A stretch of DNA of 10,348 nucleotides from assembly GCA_903822115.1 (NCBI GenBank), contig CAIJNU010000071.1:1-10348 (forward strand). The letters run 5' to 3'. The notes under the pieces were generated by a model that was not told the DNA's origin, did no database searches, and saw nothing but the letters and a program-made list of their open reading frames with translations. The position numbers were made by a program, and so were the translations under genes. The DNA is from an uncultured Candidatus Peregrinibacteria bacterium (GTDB lineage: Bacteria > Patescibacteriota > Gracilibacteria > Peribacterales > Peribacteraceae). Numbering within the stretch: position 1 is the stretch's first letter; each line of letters opens with the position of its first letter. Shown in pieces: positions 6,175 to 10,348 of this stretch.

Positions 6175-6183
6175 TGCTATACT
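6175..6183 (+). promoter_or_regulatory. Extended -10 promoter of the ftsW-murG unit
   Basis: TGC followed directly by TATACT is a good extended -10 (five of six bases). The ftsW ATG at 6192 begins eight bases after it, so the leader would be nearly absent. The -35 at 17 bases (TTCGGG) is poor, as is common with extended -10 promoters. Confidence 0.6.
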
Positions 6184-6191
6184 GCGATGCC

Positions 6192-7385
6192 ATGTTCCGT
6201 CGGATGGACCTCCTTCTCCTCGGCCTCGCCGTCGTTCTTACGCTCTTTGGCCTTGCGATGATCGCGAGCGTAAGCGTTTTCGAAAGCTACCAGATCACGT
6301 CACGACTCACGCAGCAGGGACTGATGCAGGGGCCGAGCAACTCCTTCTACCTGCTGCGCAGCTTCATCCACGTCGTCTTCGGACTGAGCATCATGCTCAT
6401 CACATCTCTGATCCCCTACCATTTCTGGGAACGGCATGCGCGCACGATATTCATCGGCACGCTCGTGCTGCTTCTCGCGTGTCTCATTCCCGGCCTCAGC
6501 GCGGGGTGGGGGACTTCCAGCAGCTGGCTGCGCCTCGGACCGCTCTCGCTGCAGCCGTCGGAATTCTTCAAGCTCTCCTTCATCTTCTATCTCGCCGTGT
6601 GGCTCCAGAAAAGAGAGCAGCTCATCGGTACGTTTCAGGAAGGATTCCTCCCCTTCGCCACGCTCCTCGTCGTAAGCACTTTCATCATCGCCATCGAGCC
6701 CGACCTCGGAACATTCCTCATCCTCTCCGGGATCGCCACGATCATGTTCTTCATCGCCGGAGGCAACATCTTCCACCTCTTCCTCGGCGGCGGACTCGCG
6801 GGCGTGCTCGGTCTCCCCATCATTCTCCAGAAGCAGTACATCCGCGACCGCTTCATCGCCTTCTTCAACTCCCAGAGCCCGCAGATTTCCGAGACCATCG
6901 GTTTCCAGATCAAGCAGGCGCTCATCGCAATCGGCAGCGGCGGAGCCTTCGGGGTCGGCTACGGAAAATCCGTGCAGAAGTTCGGCTACTTGCCGGAAGT
7001 ACAAGCGGACATGATCTTCTCGGCGATGTCCGAGGAGCTCGGTTTTCTGCGCCTGCTGATCGTCATCAGTATGTTTTCCGTCCTCATCTACAGGGGATTT
7101 CGCGTCGCACAGAACGCTCCCGACCGCTTCGGCTTTCTGGTCGCCACCGGCATCACGTCGTGGATCGCCGTGCAGAGCATCATCAATATCTTGGTCAACT
7201 CCGGCCTCTTCCCGATCACGGGTCTCACCATGCCCTTCCTCAGTTACGGCGGCTCATCGCTCATCGCGCTGCTCACGGGCGTCGGCATCCTCCTGAATAT
7301 TTCCAAACACTCTACGGAGAGTGCCGTGTCGATTCGCCGCGATCGCAAGAAAACTTCCGGCCCCTTCCGCCGAGCCTTCTCCTGA
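6192..7385 (+). CDS. ftsW: SEDS-family peptidoglycan glycosyltransferase FtsW/RodA
   Basis: A 397-residue membrane protein that polymerises lipid II into glycan strands. About ten hydrophobic helices are present. The SEDS motifs in order are SSWLRLGPLSLQPSEFFKL (110-128), EPDLGTFLI (169-177), GFQIKQALIAIGSGGAFGVG (237-256), LPEVQADMIFSAMSEELGF (267-285) with D273 at the catalytic aspartate position, and GLFPITGLTMPFLSYGGSS (338-356). The usual HTD before the catalytic aspartate is QAD here. A basic C-terminal tail (RRDRKK) ends it. FtsW rather than RodA is favoured by the adjacent murG, though sequence alone does not settle this. The frame is open upstream to 5850, but that part is antisense to lspA; the ATG at 6192 fits the family and lies eight bases after an extended -10. 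murG follows four bases after the stop. Confidence 0.94.
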   Translation: MFRRMDLLLLGLAVVLTLFGLAMIASVSVFESYQITSRLTQQGLMQGPSNSFYLLRSFIHVVFGLSIMLITSLIPYHFWERHARTIFIGTLVLLLACLIPGLSAGWGTSSSWLRLGPLSLQPSEFFKLSFIFYLAVWLQKREQLIGTFQEGFLPFATLLVVSTFIIAIEPDLGTFLILSGIATIMFFIAGGNIFHLFLGGGLAGVLGLPIILQKQYIRDRFIAFFNSQSPQISETIGFQIKQALIAIGSGGAFGVGYGKSVQKFGYLPEVQADMIFSAMSEELGFLRLLIVISMFSVLIYRGFRVAQNAPDRFGFLVATGITSWIAVQSIINILVNSGLFPITGLTMPFLSYGGSSLIALLTGVGILLNISKHSTESAVSIRRDRKKTSGPFRRAFS

Positions 7386-7389
7386 TCCC

Positions 7390-8460
7390 ATGAAAATTCT
7401 CTTCGCAGGCGGCGGATCGATCGGCCATATCGCCCCGTGTGTCGCGGTGTGGAGATCCTTACAAACGATTGTGCCGTCAGCGGAGTCCCTCACGATCTGT
7501 TCCGACAGGCCTGCGGAGCAAGCATTCCTGTCGAAGGAAAGCATGCCATCCATTGCGATCCCCCTCCCGCGTCGCTCCTTGTCTCTGCCCTTCACTTTCT
7601 GGAAAGACTATCGCATCGCGCGCGCCGCCATGGAATCCTTCCGACCGGACGTCATCTTCTGTAAAGGAGGAGCCGTCAGCGTCCCGGTCACGCTCACCGC
7701 CCGCGCAGCGAAGATCCCCATCGTCATCCATGAATCGGACGCCATCGCGGGAAGAGCGACCAGGATCACGGCACCCTTCGCGCAGATCGTCTGTACGGGT
7801 TTTCCGCATACTGCAGGGCTCCGCGGAATCCGAGTCCTGAACACAGGCAATCCTGTGCGGCCGCAGATCGTACAGGGGAGAAGAGAAGAAGGCCTGCGCA
7901 TCACGGGGCTTTCCGGCGAGCGTCCCATCCTCCTCGTTTGCGGGGGAAGCCAGGGATCGCAAGCACTCAACACATGCGTGCTCTCACATCTGCGCAACCT
8001 CCTCTCCCTCTGCGATGTGATCCATCTGACCGGTGAAGGGAAGGCCGGCGCAGCGCCGCAAGATGGCTACTGGCCCTCCCCCTTCGTACAGGAGGAACTC
8101 TCCCACCTCTACGCCGCCAGTGACCTCGCGCTCTCCCGTGGAGGTGCGGTAACCCTCTCCGATCTTGCCGCAAACGGCATCCCGACCATCGTCGTTGCGC
8201 TGCGCGGTCTCGCACAGGATCATCAGGAGCTCAATGCGCTTGAGGCGGCAAAGAGCGGCGGCTGCATTGCAGTGGAACAGGAGGAACTCTCCGCGCAATT
8301 CCTCCCTCTCGTGCATCGGCTCCTGCAGGAACGCGCCGAACTCCAGCGCATGTCCACGCGATTTCGGACCTTCTCTCATCCCGATGCCGCGCAGAAAATC
8401 GCACACATTTTGCTTCAAACGGCAACAGGAGCGGTCCTCGACGAGGTGGTTGCACCATGA
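7390..8460 (+). CDS. murG: Lipid II synthase (UDP-GlcNAc:lipid I transferase), divergent
   Basis: A 356-residue GT-B glycosyltransferase, peripheral on the cytoplasmic membrane, that adds GlcNAc to lipid I. The N-domain carries GGGSIGHIAP (7-16), KGGAVSVP (92-99) and HESDAIAG (114-121). The C-domain carries TGNPVR, GGSQGSQALN (185-194), SRGGAVTLSDLAANG (249-263) and AQDHQELNA (275-283). The order and spacing are those of MurG. Several usually invariant positions differ: the tyrosine of GGYxSxP is alanine, HEQN is HESD, the later asparagine of that loop is threonine, and the glutamate contacting the UDP ribose is aspartate. Length is normal. No Shine-Dalgarno is seen four bases after the ftsW stop, so reinitiation by ribosomes leaving ftsW is likely. 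Confidence 0.93.
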   Translation: MKILFAGGGSIGHIAPCVAVWRSLQTIVPSAESLTICSDRPAEQAFLSKESMPSIAIPLPRRSLSLPFTFWKDYRIARAAMESFRPDVIFCKGGAVSVPVTLTARAAKIPIVIHESDAIAGRATRITAPFAQIVCTGFPHTAGLRGIRVLNTGNPVRPQIVQGRREEGLRITGLSGERPILLVCGGSQGSQALNTCVLSHLRNLLSLCDVIHLTGEGKAGAAPQDGYWPSPFVQEELSHLYAASDLALSRGGAVTLSDLAANGIPTIVVALRGLAQDHQELNALEAAKSGGCIAVEQEELSAQFLPLVHRLLQERAELQRMSTRFRTFSHPDAAQKIAHILLQTATGAVLDEVVAP

Positions 8461-8477
8461 AAGGGAAGGGAAGTCTC

Positions 8478-8506
8478 TTGCCACATTTTTTGCGTCCCCC
8501 TAGGCT
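8478..8506 (+). promoter_or_regulatory. Promoter of the cyclophilin gene (leaderless)
   Basis: TTGCCA (8478-8483, five of six consensus bases), a 17-base spacer and TAGGCT (8501-8506) are followed after seven bases by the ATG at 8514. The -35 is strong and the -10 poor, but the geometry is the same as at other starts in the window. Confidence 0.5.
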
Positions 8507-8513
8507 CTCTTCC

Positions 8514-9251
8514 ATGTACAAATTCCTCATCCCGCTTTTTGCGTTGGCCTTTCTTCTCGTGAGCTGTGGCTCCAAAGCCCCCTCATCCGTTCCCCCCACT
8601 GCCGTGAAATCGTCCACCGGTTCTTCATATAGCGGCACGCTACTAACGGGGAAGCACACCGTCATTCTCAAAACGACGAAGGGCAACATCACCCTCGAAC
8701 TCAATGCCGATGCCGCCCCCAAAGCGGTGACGAACTTCATCACGCTCGCGAAGCAGGGATTCTACGACGGCCTCACATTCCACCGCGTGATCCCCGACTT
8801 CATGATCCAGGGAGGCGATCCGAACGGCAACGGTACCGGAGGCAAGAGCATCTTCGGCGACAAGTTCGATGATGAAATCAACGCCGACAGCTACGGACTC
8901 GACAAGGAGAAGATGAGCGATGCCGCCCAGGGGCAGCCGCTTCCTCCCGACGTCGCAGCGATGACCGTGAAGGAGTACTACGAGAAGAACGGCTACGTCT
9001 ACGACTCCTCCCTCAAATCGATGCCTCTCGTGCGCGGTGCTCTCGCCATGGCGAATAGCGGACCGAACACGAACGGCAGTCAGTTCTTCATCATTCAGGC
9101 GAAGGAGACCCCGTGGCTCAACGGCCGACACACGGTCTTCGGTAATGTCACCACGGGGCTTGATGTCGTCGATGCCATCGCCAACGCTGCGCGCGACCCT
9201 TCGGACAAGCCTCTCACGCCGATCACCTTCACGGTGGAGGTTGTGAACTGA
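8514..9251 (+). CDS. Cyclophilin-type peptidyl-prolyl isomerase, lipoprotein
   Basis: A 245-residue lipoprotein. The first 18 residues form a short signal peptide ending in the lipobox LVSC, with Cys18 as the lipidation site, then a serine- and proline-rich linker to about residue 45. The rest is a cyclophilin domain that catalyses proline cis-trans isomerisation outside the cytoplasmic membrane. Active-site residues are kept: FHRVIPDFMIQGGDP (89-103), MANSGPNTNGSQFFI (179-193) and WLNGRHTVFG (201-210). An insertion of about 45 residues (124-170), charged and with a YYEKNGYVYD stretch, separates the FDDE segment from the substrate-site segment; typical bacterial cyclophilins lack it. An in-frame ATG at 8457 overlaps the murG stop (ATGA) but would give an implausibly long 37-residue signal region; promoter position and signal length favour 8514. 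LspA, encoded upstream, should process it. Confidence 0.93.
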   Translation: MYKFLIPLFALAFLLVSCGSKAPSSVPPTAVKSSTGSSYSGTLLTGKHTVILKTTKGNITLELNADAAPKAVTNFITLAKQGFYDGLTFHRVIPDFMIQGGDPNGNGTGGKSIFGDKFDDEINADSYGLDKEKMSDAAQGQPLPPDVAAMTVKEYYEKNGYVYDSSLKSMPLVRGALAMANSGPNTNGSQFFIIQAKETPWLNGRHTVFGNVTTGLDVVDAIANAARDPSDKPLTPITFTVEVVN

Positions 9252-9254
9252 GCT

Positions 9255-10238
9255 CTACGCCGATCTGTTTCCGAGATCTTCCCTCGTCACGAGGAAGAGG
9301 CAAGGATTGCGCGCATTTGTGTCGTACGATTTTAAGTGAGGAGGAACCCCCTCCTTCGTTTTCACTTCGCTGAGAGGCCCGAGAAAACGAAATCCATAGC
9401 GCTGGAAGCGCCGCACGGTTTCGTCCTCATCCACGTTCGCTTCCGGATTATCCCGTTGAGAGAGCGCGAAGAACGTGGAGCAGTCGGATCTCTTGAGGAA
9501 ATACTCCATGGCTTCGGCTGCGAGGATCTGCCCCATCCCATTGTATCCCGCCCAGAGCGTGGAGAGTTCCATCGATCCGTCCTCGAAGGGGATGAGGGAA
9601 CAACCGGCGAGCGGTGTGTGCTCTCGTAGGACAAGGTGATGACGCAGCGCCATCGCGCGCTCCGCCTCCGAGCGCGGCCGAAAATTTCCGGCTCTCTCGT
9701 TCTGTTCGATCACGAATCGAATGATCTCCTTCTCCGAATTCGTCGGATGATCCGCCACGATCTTGCTTCGCTTGACGATGAGCGTGCCGCTGCCTCCGAC
9801 GCTGAAGATCTCATCCGCAATTCCCCCTCCCCCCGCAATGACGACGCGGGCATCCTCCGCCATCGCTTTCGCGTTCATCAATTTCGGCTTCATGCCGCCA
9901 TCAATGGCATACTTTCTATGACTTCCATCCTCTCCGATTTCATCGGCAAACATGACGGGAACTCTGCGCCACTGTGCAGGCGGAGCCGAGAAATTTTCGA
10001 CGACGCCCTGTGTCGGCGTCACGAGAAAGTTTTCGACAGTACGGGGCGCAAGAACTTTCGCAACATCATCCTTGTTCACGTTCACGAACTGCTCACCAAC
10101 GACCCCGGCATACCCGACGACCGTCACGGGCGCCGTGATGTCATGATCGACGCGAATGGGCGTGCCCACATACTTCAAGTTATCAAAATCCGTAAATCGA
10201 CAGATGATGTTCTTATTGCAGCAATTAGCCTTACACAT
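9255..10238 (-). CDS. NAG synthase-like protein: partial amino-acid-kinase domain plus GNAT domain
   Basis: A 327-residue protein with two recognisable parts. Residues about 18-165 resemble only the C-terminal half of an acetylglutamate-kinase-type fold: LKYVGTPIRVD (21-31), FVNVNKDDVAKVLA (51-64, the family's NVNaD-A-lA), DGGMKPKL (113-120) and GGSGTLIV (148-155). Residues about 190-320 resemble the GNAT acetyltransferase of N-acetylglutamate synthase, with LWAGYNGMGQILAAEAMEYF around the acetyl-CoA loop and FQRYGFRFLGP. The N-terminal half of the kinase fold, about 130-150 residues including its glycine-rich start, is missing. A TGA codon lies directly before this ATG in frame. The first residues are cysteine-rich (C2, C6, C7, C13). 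It may be a 5'-truncated remnant or a reduced form. Its stop is three bases from that of the convergent cyclophilin gene. No other arginine genes are in view. Confidence 0.68.
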   Translation of the reverse strand: MCKANCCNKNIICRFTDFDNLKYVGTPIRVDHDITAPVTVVGYAGVVGEQFVNVNKDDVAKVLAPRTVENFLVTPTQGVVENFSAPPAQWRRVPVMFADEIGEDGSHRKYAIDGGMKPKLMNAKAMAEDARVVIAGGGGIADEIFSVGGSGTLIVKRSKIVADHPTNSEKEIIRFVIEQNERAGNFRPRSEAERAMALRHHLVLREHTPLAGCSLIPFEDGSMELSTLWAGYNGMGQILAAEAMEYFLKRSDCSTFFALSQRDNPEANVDEDETVRRFQRYGFRFLGPLSEVKTKEGVPPHLKSYDTNARNPCLFLVTREDLGNRSA

Positions 10239-10258
10239 TCATCGTCTACCGTGGCGGC

Positions 10259-10348
10259 ATGAAATCCCACCACGCTTACCGTCTCGCAGCCATGAAAGCC
10301 GCGCTCGTTGAACGTATCCTCGAAGGCAAGATCTCCGTCACGGATGCA
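10259..10348 (+). CDS. Start of a possible helix-turn-helix protein (partial)
   Basis: An open frame of 30 codons runs off the window end. Its sequence, including KAALVERILEGKISVTDA, resembles the first helix of the helix-turn-helix domain found at the N-terminus of many transposases and integrase-like proteins (pattern 'ER-L-G-hs--eAA'). TACCGT lies six bases before the ATG, similar to other -10 candidates here. Only 20 bases separate it from the divergent gene. Family and even reality of the gene are uncertain without the rest. Confidence 0.4.
   Translation, partial: MKSHHAYRLAAMKAALVERILEGKISVTDA

Noticed and set aside
5850..6191. Upstream extension of the ftsW frame
   Set aside because: It is antisense to lspA, has no membrane or SEDS character, and precedes an extended -10 promoter.
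6300..7004. Minus-strand frame opposite ftsW, very rich in Glu and Asp
   Set aside because: The acidic composition is simply the antisense of the hydrophobic ftsW codons; there is no independent start signal.
8457..8513. ATG overlapping the murG stop (ATGA) as the start of the cyclophilin gene
   Set aside because: It gives a 37-residue pre-lipobox region, too long for a lipoprotein signal, and a promoter with 17-base spacing places the start at 8514. Coupled translation is not excluded.
1..10348. UGA recoding (genetic code 25, as in Gracilibacteria)
   Set aside because: The permease, FTR1, ftsW, murG and cyclophilin genes all end at TGA at the family-expected C-terminus, and no in-frame TGA lies inside any conserved domain.
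1..10348. CRISPR array or complete insertion sequence
   Set aside because: No series of regularly spaced direct repeats is visible, and no complete transposase gene is present; only a possible transposase-like start lies at the right edge.

Overview
The window looks like a piece of a small, streamlined bacterial genome with moderately high GC (mid-to-high 50s per cent by eye). A Candidate Phyla Radiation / Patescibacteria member, perhaps close to Peregrinibacteria/Peribacteria, is my best guess. The reasons are the compact gene packing, divergent but recognisable cell-wall enzymes, almost no Shine-Dalgarno sequences, and an MBL-like protein of a kind I associate with these genomes. This is inference from style, not from a marker gene. 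TGA ends at least five of the genes, so UGA is a stop codon here and is not recoded.

Region 1 (1-200): a tRNA-Arg(CCU) with encoded CCA, followed five bases later by a two-hairpin element. Region 2 (200-4344): an accessory segment holding a LysE-type exporter, a YraQ/ArsP-like permease, a sulfotransferase-like protein with different codon use, an FTR1-type iron permease, and a zinc-less MBL-fold relative just upstream of the iron permease. The segment is closed at its right end by a second, inverted copy of the two-hairpin element, directly after the murA stop codon. Region 3 (4345-9251): an envelope biosynthesis block. lspA and murA read leftward; ftsW, murG and a lipoprotein cyclophilin read rightward from the divergent lspA/ftsW interval. 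MurA makes the first committed peptidoglycan precursor, MurG makes lipid II, FtsW polymerises it, and LspA trims lipoproteins, of which the cyclophilin is one. Region 4 (9255-10348): a protein joining the C-terminal half of an amino-acid-kinase domain to a GNAT domain (NAG synthase-like). It appears to have lost its N-terminal half, and it faces the start of a possible helix-turn-helix gene that runs off the window.

Two patterns stand out. First, the two copies of the hairpin element differ in their first hairpin only at six positions, and these form three base-pair-preserving A-T to G-C exchanges, so the structure appears to be under selection. Second, at most transcription-unit starts a -10-like hexamer (TATACT, TACACT, TACAGT and similar) sits 6-9 bases before the start codon with no Shine-Dalgarno. 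That implies leaderless or near-leaderless mRNAs. The only convincing Shine-Dalgarno lies in front of an operon-internal gene (the FTR1 permease).

The gene-free stretches are all below 300 bases: 194-282, 886-946, 1895-2024, 4184-4344, 5617-5663, 6096-6191 and 8461-8513. What I see in each is the promoters, repeats or inverted repeat listed; 886-946 shows nothing recognisable.
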